From the NCBI GenBank assembly GCA_015680685.1, contig MNCI01030542.1, forward strand, positions 87,357-151,356: DNA of 64,000 bases, written 5' to 3'. Shown here piece by piece: positions 45,061 through 56,705 of this stretch. The notes beneath the pieces are model-generated. The model was not told the DNA's origin. It did not search any database and saw only the letters and a program-made list of their open reading frames with translations. Within the stretch, counting starts at the first letter, position 1. Every line of letters begins with the position of its first letter. Made by a program: the position numbers and the translations under genes. Source of the DNA: Gnetum montanum (lineage: Eukaryota > Streptophyta > Gnetopsida > Gnetales > Gnetaceae).

Positions 45061-46549
45061 ATATTGCCATGGTAAAAATATTTTTAAAAAACTAGTGAAG
45101 CCTTTATTTTTCTGAAAAAACATATTTAAAGCATAAGTTTTACATGAGAAGCTACACATATCAATCACTTCCATCCCCAAAGGTGTAATGTGCTACAACC
45201 ATAATTTGGCCTTGTTCACACAGTTTAGGCAAGAAATTCATTAAAAATTCATGAAAACGTAGATTTTAGTGATTTCACCATGGAAGGGATCTTGAAATCA
45301 CAAGCTTTGCAGCCATGACCATTACAACTAGAGATGCATAATTAGTTTTTACATGAGTTATAGAAAAATTTAGCCAAAACTGTAGCCGTCAACATTAACC
45401 TCCTTTCACGTAGGGTTGGTAAAAAATTTGCCAAAAATTTAGTTAAGCTTCAAACATAGTGTCCACCACTATTTGAAAGCTTAAATCAAGCTCTATGCAC
45501 CCATACTAAGAAAAAATTCAAAACCATTGACATTTATTCAAAAAAAGTTAGAAACAGCACAAACTTCCTTTCGACATAGGCTTGATAAAAAATTTGTTAA
45601 AATTTTGTTTTAAGTCCAATTGGGGTTATTCCACCTCCATTGCAAAGTTGAAGCTAAGAATTACTCATCCATAGCCAAAAAACAACCAAAAATCTTCCCA
45701 TTTTCTTAGAAAAAATTCATGAACTTACATGAAATTTTAAAAAATAACATAAAGAACTTGACTACAAAACCTTAGGAAAATAGCTATAACTCCATCAATT
45801 CAAAACCAATTGAATGAAACAAAATCCATTCGAAAGCTAAAATGAATGGCTACAAACCCATGACATGAAATTTATAAAATATGTAGCCTTTTGTTTAGGA
45901 AAATTATACACAATGTTGCTTGCTTTTCCATCCCCAAAACTTAAAAAGATTTTCAAAACCTAGATTTTACATAGGCATGGAAACATAGTCAAAATAGCTG
46001 AAATGATTGAAACACATTAAAATTCATACAAAAATAATGCAGTATGATTTTTTTAAAATTTAATTTTAACAAATCCTAAGGCCTACATCTAAAAAAATGG
46101 TCGTATCCCAAAATTTTGAAAAAAAGCATGAAATAACAAGTCCTATTTTCAAAATTTAATCTACAAAAGTTAAAATAACAAAATGACTATAGATCTACAT
46201 GGAAGTAGGAAAAATAGGAAGTGGGATTTCATTAGAATTTCATTTGAATCCCTCCACCAGAGTAGATCTGGAAAAAATGGCTTTAACACATGGAAAACAA
46301 AACTAGAAAACCCATAGAAAATGAAAGCAAAAATAGTTAGAACTACCTACCTTGGAGTGGTGATGGATGAGGCCTAGATGGAGATGTGCTTGGGAACCTC
46401 TAACAACTCCCTAGAACACTCATCCATTTTTTGGATCATAGGATTTCTGCTCTTTCCCTCTCACTACTTAGGTGCCATGGCAAGCTTAATGCTGGGGATG
46501 ATGAAAATTAAGAGAAAATAGGAATTCTATGTTGGCTGTAGGGGAGATG
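45061..46549. other. AT-rich part of the candidate intron, nothing recognised
   Basis: Low-complexity A-rich sequence with scattered near-repeats (CAAAA-TTT(A/G)). No coding signal is seen. Confidence 0.4.
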
Positions 46550-49500
46550 GGAGGCTTCCACACTAAAGATTGGTGTTCTATACAACAAAAATCTTTGTCA
46601 GAGCTATCTTTTAATGTGTTGATGGTGTAGAATAATAGTTATGATCAAAACTTATGAAATTTCACATCTAAACCACATCTAAAACCTAAATGCACACCTT
46701 GAAACCCCAACTACTAATTGAGTGCACCATAACACCAAGTGCCCTAAAGTGCAAAGGGGGAAAATTCTGGTTCACATTGATTTTGGATGGGAAACAACTT
46801 CACTTTTCAAAATTTTAAATTTTTGTATTATGGGCCCCACCCTATGCATTCTCTCTTCACCAAAAATTGCATCAACATTGAGCTTTTTTTCACATGCATC
46901 CATGCTAGGGATACCATGTTCAGTGTGGAAACATGCCTCCTATTTCACAGAGTAATTAAAATACAACTATTTTTCTAATTTTAGTAACCAAAGTCTACCT
47001 TTTTCAAATTTAGGTCCTCAAAAGCGGGTGAGACATGAACGAAGCTAAATACCATGGGTTTCGACACTGAGGCAATAGTACCTAGCATGGAAGAAGGGGG
47101 ATCACATCCATTCTTACCCTCCAAAATATCCATCTAGACCAAGTTTGACCTCAAGATGGGCCCACATGACCTGGAACCCATCCAAGCATCTCTCGTAGAC
47201 TTGGAACCTCATCAAACCAAGTCGAAACTCATCAAAAATGGTTGAAACTTTAGGATTTGATGTTTTCACACTAGGGGAGGCTTCATCCAAGCTGAGCATC
47301 TTACCCTCAACTTGGATAGATGGGGGGAAGCCAAAATTACCTAAAGTGACTACCGAGTGATTTTTTCTTGATGCTTGATGATCCCTAGACCTTGCCAAAA
47401 TCCTTTAGAAATTTTGAATACTCCAATAGTTAAATATGACATAAAACTATCATTCCCATCTTATCCACACTGGGACCAACATGCCTAGTGTGGAAGAAAG
47501 GGGGAAGAATGCATGAGGCACTTAGAAGTCTCCTAACTGATGGATCTTGACACCTAGCATTGACTATCAACCCCAACAACCTTGGGGGTTGACATGCATG
47601 GTCGATTGGCATAGATCTAGCCTAGATCTAACTTTCTTGGTTAGGGGAGATGTCTTCCATGTTGGGAATTCTAGTCTTAGCATGGATAGAAGGGGAAAGC
47701 CTAAAAACCCTCTCACATCCTTCAAAATAATCATATTTCAACCTTAGACATTGATGGCCAATACTAGCAACCTTGTGGACACTTCATGCATAGCCTGCTT
47801 TAACCATAAAAGTAAAAAAGCCCTTCCCCCCAATCATCCACACTAAGCATGGAAGAAATAGTATGAAAAAAGTGAGGGAGCCCAAAAATTTCTTAATAAC
47901 CCTTGAAACAACCAAATTTTGACATAAGGTATCAGCATGCATAGCTAGAAATGATGGAAAATGGCAGAAATCATGGTCCCTAAATTCTTCTACACTAAAA
48001 GCCACCTCCTCCACGTTGCCCAACATGGAAGAAAGGGGGGAAATTTTGGAGGACTCTACCTCCATAGACCTTGAACAAACACAGGAAAGCCCTATGTGTG
48101 TCTTAGAACTTTTTTTGCACATCCTAAGATCCTGAGGACTATCAAAATTGATCACAAGTGGCCAGAAAGCCTTTCCTCCTAATCTTCCATGCTAAGCATG
48201 GAAGCCCTAGTGTGGAAAATGGGGGGAACATTAAAAAATACTTAATAACCCTTGAAACTATCAAATTTTCATACCAAGAATTGGTAATCAACACTAGCAA
48301 CCCTAGAGACCTACATTCATGGATAGAGATGATGCAAAAGCCAAAAATCTACTTCCCCTACTCTTCCACACTAAGCATACTATCCTCAGTGTGGAAAATA
48401 GGGAAAAAGCTTAAAAAATCTCTAGGGAACCTTCAAACTAGTCAAACTTGAGCCCAAACCCTAGTCCTCGAATGCAAAAAACCTATAACCATGCATGCAG
48501 GATCAATTAAGGCCAAAACTAGCCTAGATCTAGGATTTATGGTTCTTTCACATTGGGGATCCCTTTTTCCACATTGAGCACATTGGAAAAATCCCCAACA
48601 TGGAAACTTATTGGGGGGTTTTTTTTCAAGCCCCTAAGCACCTCAGAATGACATCAAACAACCTTACATTCACTCTAGAACTTTGTCAGTAGTCATTGGA
48701 GCCTTCAAACCTAAGAAAACTGATCTTGGATGGCTAAAAGATGGTTCCTCCTAGTTTTCCATGTTGAGCTTGATAGCCTCAACATGGAAAAAATATGGGA
48801 AGCTAAAAAAAACCACTTGTAAATACTCAAAACTGCCAAATTTTAACATGGAGACATAGCCCTTGGCGCTAACAACTCTAGAGGCTAACATGCATAGTCA
48901 ATTATGATCTCAATTCACCCAGATCTTGGATTCTTACTTTATCCACACTAGGGAAGGCCCCTTCCACATTGGGCAGAATGGAAATAGGGGGGGGGGGGGA
49001 TGCTACTTTTCCACTAGTGGTTGCAAGATGACACTTTCGGAAGTTGAAGATCTATGCTAGAGTAGCTTAGGACTTCATAACCTCAAGATTTTGCTTGTTT
49101 GACTTCATTTTGACCTCTAAAATCCATTCCTCCCATTCCTCTACATTGGAGTAACTTCTTTAGCATGGAAACATGGGGGAAGACCTTAACTTCGCTTGAA
49201 CAACCTCCAAATGTGCTCAAAATCAGCCATAAACTTGAAGAATCATGATCTACAGCCCTAGGGGCCTAGAAACCTAGTTAATGTGCTCTAAAACCACCCT
49301 AAATCCATGAAAGAAGTGTCCCCCAATTCTTCCATGCTAGGGATATTGTGCTCAATATGGAAAAAGGGGGGGAAGCCACTTTGACATGTTTTGACATTGA
49401 AAATGAACTCAAACTACTTCAAAATGAAGCCAAAGGATGCACAACTTTCAGATTTGGGTCCTAGCTATCTATTTGACCATGTTTGAACCCATTTTGGTTT

Positions 49501-49760
49501 AAATCTTGGTTTTCCATGTTGATCCCCTTTTCTTCCACACTAGCCAGCGTGGAGTCAATGGGGAAGGCTTTAGAACCTACTTTTTGACCTTTACAAACCT
49601 TTGGAGTGCCCAATTTGATGGATTGGAGCCTATGCTACCTTGATAAGTTCTTGGAACCTTAACTTTGGACCTCTAAGCACCCCAAAACCTATTTTTCCTT
49701 TTATTCCACATTGAGGATCCCTATTTCCACATTGAGCCCAACATGAAAGCCTCAAAACAC
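46550..49760 (+). repeat. Diverged ~187-bp repeat array with a hairpin core
   Basis: About 17 units, each marked by an imperfect inverted repeat TTCCA(C/T)(A/G)(C/T)T(A/G)(A/G)G ... C(T/A)TA(G/A)(C/T)(A/G)TGGAA followed by a run of 4-8 G. Cores are near 46555, 46900, 47080, 47268, 47465, 47650, 47835, 47995, 48186, 48365, 48550, 48757, 48952, 49141, 49336, 49516 and 49692, mostly 160-205 bp apart. Between cores a second conserved part is visible (CCTTGAAAC(T/A)A(T/C)CAAATTTT, AACACTAGCAACC). Open frames here (for example 47114-47398, 47784-48155, 48158-48451) are by-products of the repeats. Confidence 0.8.
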
Positions 49761-50129
49761 TTGATTTTTAGGTCCAAATAGCCTAAAAATATCCCTGATT
49801 GATGCCCAAACTCACCTAATAGCCTTGTAGCCCCAAAACATGGCCTACTAAGGCCTAAAATTGGCAAAATCTAACCATTTTTAAAACTATACTATCCAAA
49901 TTTTACCATATGTGGCTTGTTTTGCTTGATTTTTGCCTCATTACATAGCATTTTGGCTTATTTTTGGACTTGTGTCACATTGTTCACCTTGTTGACCTTC
50001 TATGGCCTTTATACAACCTTATATGATCTTTATGTTCCTTATTATAGCCTTATTTACCTATGTTTTGCTTTTAAATGGTATCAAATAGTGGGGTTTGACC
50101 TTCCCTAACCATTGTCTAACACCATGTGA
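49761..50129. other. End of the candidate intron, no gene
   Basis: T- and C-rich sequence with the frame 49917-50108, hydrophobic but without a recognised domain. Likely part of the pyrimidine-rich stretch before the acceptor. Confidence 0.35.
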
Positions 50130-50519
50130 CCATGGCGCGCTAAGGCCTTAAACTAGCATCATAGTCCACCAAGACTCTAAACTAGCATCATGGCCCACTA
50201 AGACCTAAAACTAGAAAAATTGTGGCCCTTGTCAACCATTTGTAGCCTTGATCCTTATAATTTACTTTGTTTAACCTTGGTCCAACTTTTATTTGGCCCT
50301 TACTACTCTTTGTTTGCTTCTCGTTGCCCTATTCATGACCTTGGATGATCTTGTTTGCCTTAGATTTGCATGTATTTGCATAATTTTATAGCATTATAGC
50401 ATTATTTATTTACTTTTACCTATGTGCCACTTAATATGCTTTTGGTTAACATGCAGGATTAAAGTATGAGTACCTAGAAGCAAATTTGCTTACCTTTGTA
50501 TCTACCTGGACCTCCTAGT

Positions 50520-52080
50520 GCTATTGAATAATGTATCGACCATGATTTGACTAGATCTTGAGCCTAAGAGTCTTGTAGATCACATAGCCTCAATAGAGAA
50601 ACCTCTAGAATGGCTTGAAAACCTAGTCAAAACCCTTGACTTAGAGGTCGACAACATAATCAAAGACTCTCTAGTTGAGGTTCTTGTCACAACATATAGT
50701 GGTAAGGAAAAAACCCTTAAATTAAGTTCCTCACTAGAGCCTCAATATGCTCAAGACATCACCAAGGTTCTACAAAGAAACATTAAGGCCTTTGCTTGGT
50801 CATATGAAGTTATGCCAAGCCTAGACCCATGTTTGGTTTAGCACAACATCATACTAGATCCTAGCATTAAACTAGTTAAGCAAAAAGTGTGCAATATTAG
50901 ACTAGATTTGGCATTGGTAGTTCGTGATGAGATCTTAAAACTCTATCAAGTTGGTTTCATTAGGGCTATCAACTATGTAGAATGGATGTCCAACATAGTG
51001 GCAGTCCCTTAGAAAAATGGGAGTAACTATATTTTCATTGACTTTCGAGACCTAAATAAAGTAACTATCAAGGATGATTTCCATTTGCCTAGTATTGATC
51101 AACTTATCAATACTACAACTAGACATGTCTTGTTATCCTTTATAGATGGATTCTTGGGATATAACCAGATTAGGATCAACCTAGAGCATCAACTTAGCAC
51201 AACCTTTATGACCCCATGAGGTACCTTTTGCTATACTATGATATCATTTGGTCTTAAGAATGCCAAAGCAACCTATCAATGAGCCATGACCTATATCTTC
51301 AATGATCACATGCTAGGTTTGCTTAATGATTACATAGATGACATAGCCATTAAGTCTAGGATGGCCAATGATCAGGCTAATGACCTAGGTCTTGTGCTAA
51401 AATGATGCCTCAAATACAAACTTTGGCTTAATCCTAAGAAGTGTATCTTTGGTGTTAGGACTAGTAAGATGCTTAGCTTTGTAGTTTCCAAAGCAAGGAT
51501 ACATGTTAATCTTGATAAGGTTAAGGCCATATCTAAATTAGCAATGCCTACCAGCCTTAAGGAGCTTTGAGAATTACAAGACAGATTATAGTTTATTCGT
51601 AGGTTTATCATTAGGCTTACAAATAAGTTACAGGCCATGCAACACTTGCTTAAGAAAGGAGTTCACTATGAGTGGACAACTCAATGCCAAGAGGCATTTA
51701 AAAACCTTAAGTGAGAATTAACACAACTACCTAAAGTCTATCCTCCACAACAGGGTAAACCATTTTACATCTACCTTGCCATCTTTGCTACATCCATTTC
51801 CTTTCTACTTTGTTAGAAACATGATGATGGAGAAAAAATGCCTGTGTACTACCTCAGCCATGCGTTAATAGCCTAGGAGACCTGATACATTAATGTGGAG
51901 AAGTATTTCTTAGCACTAGTCTTCTCTTTGAAGAAGTGGAGACACTACCTCTTTAGAAGCCAAGTCAATGCCATTTGCAAAGATAACATACTTAGAGCCA
52001 TAACGACCAACATCTATGAAAGTATTTGTATATCCCAATAAAAATTCATAACCATAGAATTTGACCTTCATTACATTTCT
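50520..52080 (+). pseudogene. Element G reverse transcriptase and first RNase H
   Basis: One frame is readable through about a dozen stops. The linker has KSLVDHIASIEKPLEWLENL and IKAFAWSYEVMPSLDP. RT follows: VGFIRAINYVEWMSNIVAVP, NYIFIDFRDLNKVTIKDDFH, LLSFIDGFLGYNQIRI (first Asp), FGLKNAKATYQ and LLNDYIDDIAIKS at about 51322-51360, with the YIDD catalytic pair intact. LNPKKCIFGV and KLQAMQHLLKKGVHYEW follow. RNase H1 reads PFYIYLAIFATSISFLL, VYYLSHAL, NVEKYFLALVFSLKKWRHYL; its first catalytic Asp is not recognisable. Wording such as NYVEWMSNIVAVP is typical of the Tat lineage. Conversion of RNA to DNA was its role. Confidence 0.85.
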
Positions 52081-52089
52081 CAATCCTCA

Positions 52090-52794
52090 ATGAAAGGTCA
52101 AGCTATAGTCATACAACTCACAGTTTCACCTATTGATCACCAAGCTTCCATAAATCCTAATTTCCCTAATGAACACATTAACACTATTAGGGAAATTCCC
52201 AATGGCTATGAGGTAATTATGCACTTTGACAGAGCTTTAACAACCCATGGGGCCAGTGCTACTGCCATCATAACATTCCCATTTGGTGAAATTCGATCCT
52301 TTGCTTATCATTTTGAGTTTCCATGTACCAACAACATAGCAAAGTATGAAGGTTTGATTAGAGGGATGATGGTACCTCATGACCTAGGAATTAGACACTT
52401 AATGATTAAAGGTGATTTAAAACTCGTGGTTAACCAAGTAATCAAATTCTATGCATGTAAAGTTGAATGCTTACAATCATACTGTGATCTAGAAAAACAA
52501 TTGTTACAGAAATTCATGGATATTGATATCCAACACATACCCCAAAATAAGAATTTTATAGCTAATGCAATTGCAACATTAACCCTTAGTGTGATGCTAG
52601 ATGTGTTTAGTAAGTTGTCCACATTAACCATGAACTATGCTATTCTCATCATGCAAAACACTAAGGATGCCTTTGTGGCTATCATTCATACTTCTCCTCC
52701 CAAGGAGTGGTATGATGATATCAAATTTTACATCATGCATGATGAATCCTCACAAAGCTTGACTATTGCTCAAAAGGACATCATACGCAAGTGA
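52090..52794 (+). pseudogene. Element G second (archaeal-type) RNase H domain
   Basis: Open for 234 codons, the longest clean frame in this element, continuous with the RNase H1 frame upstream, so the Met at 52090 is not a real start. Motifs: VIMHFDRALTTHGASAT with the first catalytic Asp at 52228-52230 (the family usually reads FDGA), FPCTNNIAKYEGLIRGM with the catalytic Glu, and MIKGDLKLVVNQV with the second Asp. DIDIQHIPQNKNFIANAIAT contains the usual HIPR-N--AD-LA tail, with Asp lost. An added RNase H of this type between RNase H1 and integrase is the hallmark of Tat elements. Confidence 0.85.
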
Positions 52795-52859
52795 TCAAAG
52801 TAGTATGTCATCGTAGGTGATAACACATTATGTTGATGATCCTATGATGCCATACTCCT

Positions 52860-53948
52860 AAAGTGCTTAGGTAAAACTGAAGCTAGAACAATCCTAAACG
52901 AGGTTCACGAGGGTGTTTGTGAAGGACATATAGGACCAGGAGCTATGAACGCTAAGATTAGACAGTTAGGCTATTATTGGCCCCATATGGAAAATGACTT
53001 CTTGCAAAAGGTTAACTAGTGTAACACATGCCAACAATATAGCAAGGTTATACATGTATCACCGACTGAGTTACACACAACCTAGATCACATGGTTGTTT
53101 TAACAAGGTGGTTGGATATCATTGGATCTATAACGTCTAACTTGTCAGTAGAACATAGCTTCATCATCATTGAAACCAAATAGTTTACAAAGTGGATTAA
53201 AGCTATTTCCCTAAGGAAAACTACATCTGAGTAAGTTTGCAAATTCTTCCTAGATAACATTGTAGCTCGTTTTGGCATACCCATAACCATAGTTATAGAT
53301 AATGGACCATAATTTAGTAGCCACAAAATGAAAGATTTCTATCACAACCTAGGCATTAAGCATTCTTTCTCATCATCTTATTACCCTTAGGCCAATAGAC
53401 AAGCAGAATTAAGCAATAAGGCCATCATCAACTTACTCAAAAAGATGCTTAACAACAGCAAATGCAAGTGGCATGAGTGACTTGTCCATGCATTATGGGC
53501 ATATAGAAAAACCTATTGCATGGCAACTAGTATGAATTCTTTTACCTTGGTTTATGGTTCTGAAGCTATCTTACCTCTTGAATTGTAGGTTCCATCACTC
53601 CAAGTAGTCTTGATCGACTTCATTAATGATGAGTAGAGCAAGGAGTTGTAGACAATGATCTTGGACTCAGTGGAGAAGTAATGTATGGAGGCACTTGCTC
53701 ACATCGAACACTATCAAGAGAGGTAGAAGCGATAACATTACCATAACTTGACCATGCGCAAGATCAAAGAAGTTGACTTGGTCCTCAAAGCTATTCGCAA
53801 CCACGTGGAAAAATTCTCAGCCAACTAGGAAGGATCCTTCCTTATCACTAGAGCCTATGGAAATGATGCATTCATAGTAGTTGACATGGATGGGAATGAG
53901 TTGGCAAATCTGATCAATCATTCCTATCTAAAGCCATACTACATGTAG
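52860..53948 (+). pseudogene. Element G integrase, broken
   Basis: The zinc module reads HEGVCEGHIGPGAMNAKIRQ, LGYYWPHMENDF and CNTCQQYSKVIH (HHCC complete). A frameshift lies near 53095. The core follows as RWLDIIGSIT (first Asp), VIDNGP-FSSHKMKDFYHNL (second Asp), YYP-ANRQAELSNKAIINLL (Glu), and KWHE-LVHALWAYRKT. The C-terminal part has MRKIKEVDLVLKAIRNHVEK and ends NHSYLKPYYM at the stop 53946-53948. About six to ten stops interrupt it, although the catalytic triad is recognisable. Confidence 0.85.
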
Positions 53949-54139
53949 CTAATAATCACTAGTAAGTGAGCATTCTTTCAACTATCCACTATGATCTTAA
54001 ACTAGCAACATAGCTTGCCATGGCTTGCCACAACCTTAAACTAGCAACTTTGGTGACCTAGATAGCCTAATTCGTATATGGCCTGTATGCATTGTAGTGT
54101 TATAATATGAAGTGGTGTTTTATATTCTTTGTCAATGCC

Positions 54140-55470
54140 TGTTATAGCCAATCTTCATCATGTAGCTTTCACCACATGAAACCCAAGGAAAAACTTCATT
54201 GGAAATGTGAAGATTATGATCCACAATAGGCAGTTTCACATACTTGATATTTTTGGGACTGAGAAATGCCTCATAAGTGGTCAAAGCCTCATTCCCCAAC
54301 AAAAAAAAGTCACCTAGTGTCTATATTAGGGCTTNNNNNNNNNNNNNNNNNNNNNNNNNNNNNNNNNNNNNATCCCCTAGCATGGAAGCCACAAAAGCTA
54401 AAATTCATCACTTCATGCACCTCAACATTGACTAGCCACTTTAGCAAGCATGGTGAAGAGCTTAGTGTGGAAGATTCATCTCCAACATGGAAGGTGTGCC
54501 CTGGTTACTATTTATAGTAAATAGAATGGCCAAGGGGGAAGGCACCTACTATGTATAGTAACCCTCCAAATTTGGACACCCATCTCACTGGAATTTGGTA
54601 GCCAATTTGCAACTAATTTGGAGCCATTTTACAACCATTTTATAGCCATTTTGTAGCCATTTTTACAGTCATTTTGCAACCATATCATAGCCATTTTGTA
54701 GCCCCAGTCATGGCCCAAAACTTAGAAAAACTAGTCTCAAACACCATCTAGAGGTTCAAAAATTTTCATAAGGTTCCACAATTTGAAGACAGTTCTGCAC
54801 TTTATACTTTTCAACAACTTTAAATTTCTACACTTGGGCAATTTCAAGAACTCAAAAGGTCCTTGCAAGTTTCCACACTTGTTTTCTCTTAAACCCAACA
54901 TAGAAACTCTGTGGCCTTGTGACTTTACAATCCCCCTTTGAGATTAGTGAACTTTCAAGATCCATGCTATACTCCTAGGATTCCCAATCCCCAATGTAGA
55001 TAACTTGGGTAGCTTGGGTTTTTCACACTTCTCAACTCCCAACATAGCCAATCTACAGATCTGAGATTGTAGTAGAGGAGGTTCAAAAGCATTAGGAGTG
55101 GGTTAGTACCCAGATCATGGAGTAGATTGCATTAGCTTCAATAGGCTTTGAACTCCTGCACTAGTGAACCCCTCCTTTCCTTTCATAGGCTTTGTTTTTG
55201 TACACATTTCTAAAGCCCATTCTTTATTATTTTAACAAAGTTTTAAAGTTTCATTCTACATTTTCCTTTTTTTAAAATCTATGATTTTTGCATTGTATTT
55301 TCACAATTTGTTCACTTTGCATTGCATAAGTCCTTAGTTGATCTACCAGACTGACTAGAGTGCCCCAAATCCCATTTTTTTCATGGAGGCCCTAGGGATT
55401 TATGGGTTGAGGAACTGCTATGCACTGAATCTCCAATTTTTTTCAGCGATCAAATTTTTTGATCACAACA
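54140..55470 (+). repeat. Element G 3' LTR, with internal sequence gap
   Basis: It runs from TGTTATAGCCAATCTTCA to GATCACAACA and aligns to the 5' LTR at 36476-37966. The gap of 37 N at 54335-54371 replaces roughly 260 bp present in the 5' copy. By eye most differences are transitions. Immediately upstream (54060-54139) is a short noncoding stretch without an obvious polypurine tract. Confidence 0.85.
54335..54371. other. Run of 37 unknown bases
   Basis: A gap in the assembly inside the 3' LTR of element G. The 5' LTR suggests about 260 bp are missing, so the run length does not reflect true size. Confidence 0.9.
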
Positions 55471-55527
55471 TGAAGAGCACTCTTGCTTCCTTCAAATCTT
55501 TATTTAATCGGTCTTCTTTTGCCCTAT

Positions 55528-55897
55528 TGATGAGTAGCAAGTTACCCCTACATCCAACCATACGAATCACAAGTGTTCATGCATGATCCAGTTGAATTCT
55601 GTGGACTTTGTAGTTTCTAGTGCACTAGTATTCTAGGAAGTGAATCTTGCCTTAAGGTCAATTGTTGTCTTCCCAATTACACTTTTGACGTACACTGGTA
55701 TGGTTAAGTGTAATTGAGGCATCTAATTTTTTCATTTTATATTTTATGGTTTAGTGTTCAAATGAAGATAAAAGTAATTGGATTAACTAATTAATTGTTG
55801 TTTAACTCATTCTAGCATAAGCATCCAGTTCCACTTTCTACACACATCTTGAACCCACGTATCCACTGCTGGGTTACCAAGTGCCACGCTACTAGGT
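55528..55897 (-). repeat. LTR C, truncated by insertion of element D
   Basis: It starts TGATGAGTAGC and carries the family landmark CCAACCATACGAATCACAAG, then GCATAAGCATCCAGTTCCAC and CTGGGTTACCAAGTGCCA as in LTRs A and B. It stops at 55897, where the LTR of element D begins. It is on the minus strand by analogy with A and B. No PBS complement lies to its left, so it was probably a solo LTR. The remainder should lie beyond the far end of D, outside the window. Confidence 0.8.
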
Positions 55898-56704
55898 TGA
55901 TGGGACGCAATATCGCGTACGCAATATCACATCTTCCCCTACAATATCGCGTACGTGATATCGCAGTCCGCTGCAATGCCTATAAATAAGAAGTAGCTCT
56001 CCCTTGCTTGACAACATAGAGTTAGATTGTAGCTAAACTCTAGCAGTTTGATCCCTCCGAAGATAGATTATTTTCCTGTGTCTACCCGCAGTGTGGTGAA
56101 TGTAATTGTACGAAATCCTTTATTCGAGTGTGACGTACTTGGACAGGCACATGACCGAAACTAAAGATCGAGATTACTTCATCATTGCAGCATTCACTTT
56201 GTTATTTATTTATTTATTTAATTGTTATTTACTAATTTCATAGTTAATCTTTCTTACCCTTATCTCCTAGAAAGTAGAATGAGCACAACTTGATTACGAG
56301 CATTTAAGTGTGACTACTTGGTAACCCAGTGGTGTACCTAGGATCTATGCTTGGTAATCCCAGTGGTAGTCATGCACAAAGTCCAAGATGTATACAGATA
56401 ATTAAGGGATGGCTGCTCATCGCACTTAGGCTAGATTAGATTTTCTCTTACCCTTTCCTCCTAGCTTAGTTAATATTACTTTCCAATGCCTTCAGGAGTA
56501 GCATTAGATTAGGAACACATCATACACAGCACTCTGGAGTAGACCATATGTGACAAATATAATACTAGTCCAAGTGGGAAGACAGCGAACCTAAGGTTAA
56601 TGATCTAGGTGCCACAACTAGTTTGTCTGCGAAGTTCAACTGGATCATGCGTGAAAATGCTCGTATTTGTATGGTTGAGTGTAGGGGTACCTCAACACTC
56701 ATCA
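55898..56704 (+). repeat. Element D 5' LTR (about 807 bp)
   Basis: TGATGGGACG ... CTCATCA. The first 80 bp carry two to three GCAATATCGCGTACGCAATA-type palindromic boxes, then a TATA box (TATAAATA) at 55981-55988. The 3' end (CGTATTTGTATGGTTGAGTG ... TCATCA) matches the minus-strand ends of LTRs A, B and C, and the units GGTAACCCAGTGG / GGTAATCCCAGTGG at 56320-56370 are shared with them. Downstream of the TATA it agrees with the 3' LTR at roughly nine bases in ten by eye. Confidence 0.85.
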
Positions 56705-56705
56705 T

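Larger units (their letters stand above)
43272..50456 (+). other. Element G protease-RT interval, candidate spliced intron
   Basis: The coding upstream ends ALWDELPFNIV at GTAAGT (43272-43277). The coding downstream begins after a TTTTGGTTAACATGCAG acceptor-like site ending at 50456. The 7.2 kb between has no domain on either strand and is filled with repeat arrays. An intron in this place is known for Ogre elements. Frames do not join cleanly across this exact donor and acceptor, which may reflect decay or a wrong choice of sites. Confidence 0.35.
36476..55470 (+). mobile_element. Element G: ~19-kb Tat/Ogre-like Ty3/gypsy retrotransposon with both LTRs
   Basis: Plus-strand order: 5' LTR, PBS, duplicated leader, gag (split by solo LTR B), protease, a 7.2-kb noncoding region with repeat arrays, RT, RNase H, a second RNase H, integrase, 3' LTR. 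The second RNase H between the first and integrase defines the Tat lineage. A noncoding stretch between protease and RT is known from the Ogre group, where it is spliced out. Coding parts are collinear but full of stops, mostly TAG, TGA and TAA replacing CAG, CGA, TGG or CAA. It interrupts element E/F. No matching 5-bp target duplication is seen at its ends (TTGCA left, TGAAG right). Confidence 0.85.

Noticed and set aside
46722-48451. Several 60-123-codon frames on both strands (46722, 47114, 47784, 48158)
   Set aside because: They arise from the 187-bp hairpin-repeat array and do not keep frame from unit to unit.
46550-49760. CRISPR-like regular spacing of palindromic repeats
   Set aside because: Repeats are diverged, about 187 bp apart, inside a plant retrotransposon, with no cas genes. 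Not a CRISPR array.
55528-55897. LTR C as the 5' LTR of a minus-strand element such as A
   Set aside because: The sequence to its left has no tRNA-Asp PBS complement, so a truncated solo LTR fits better.
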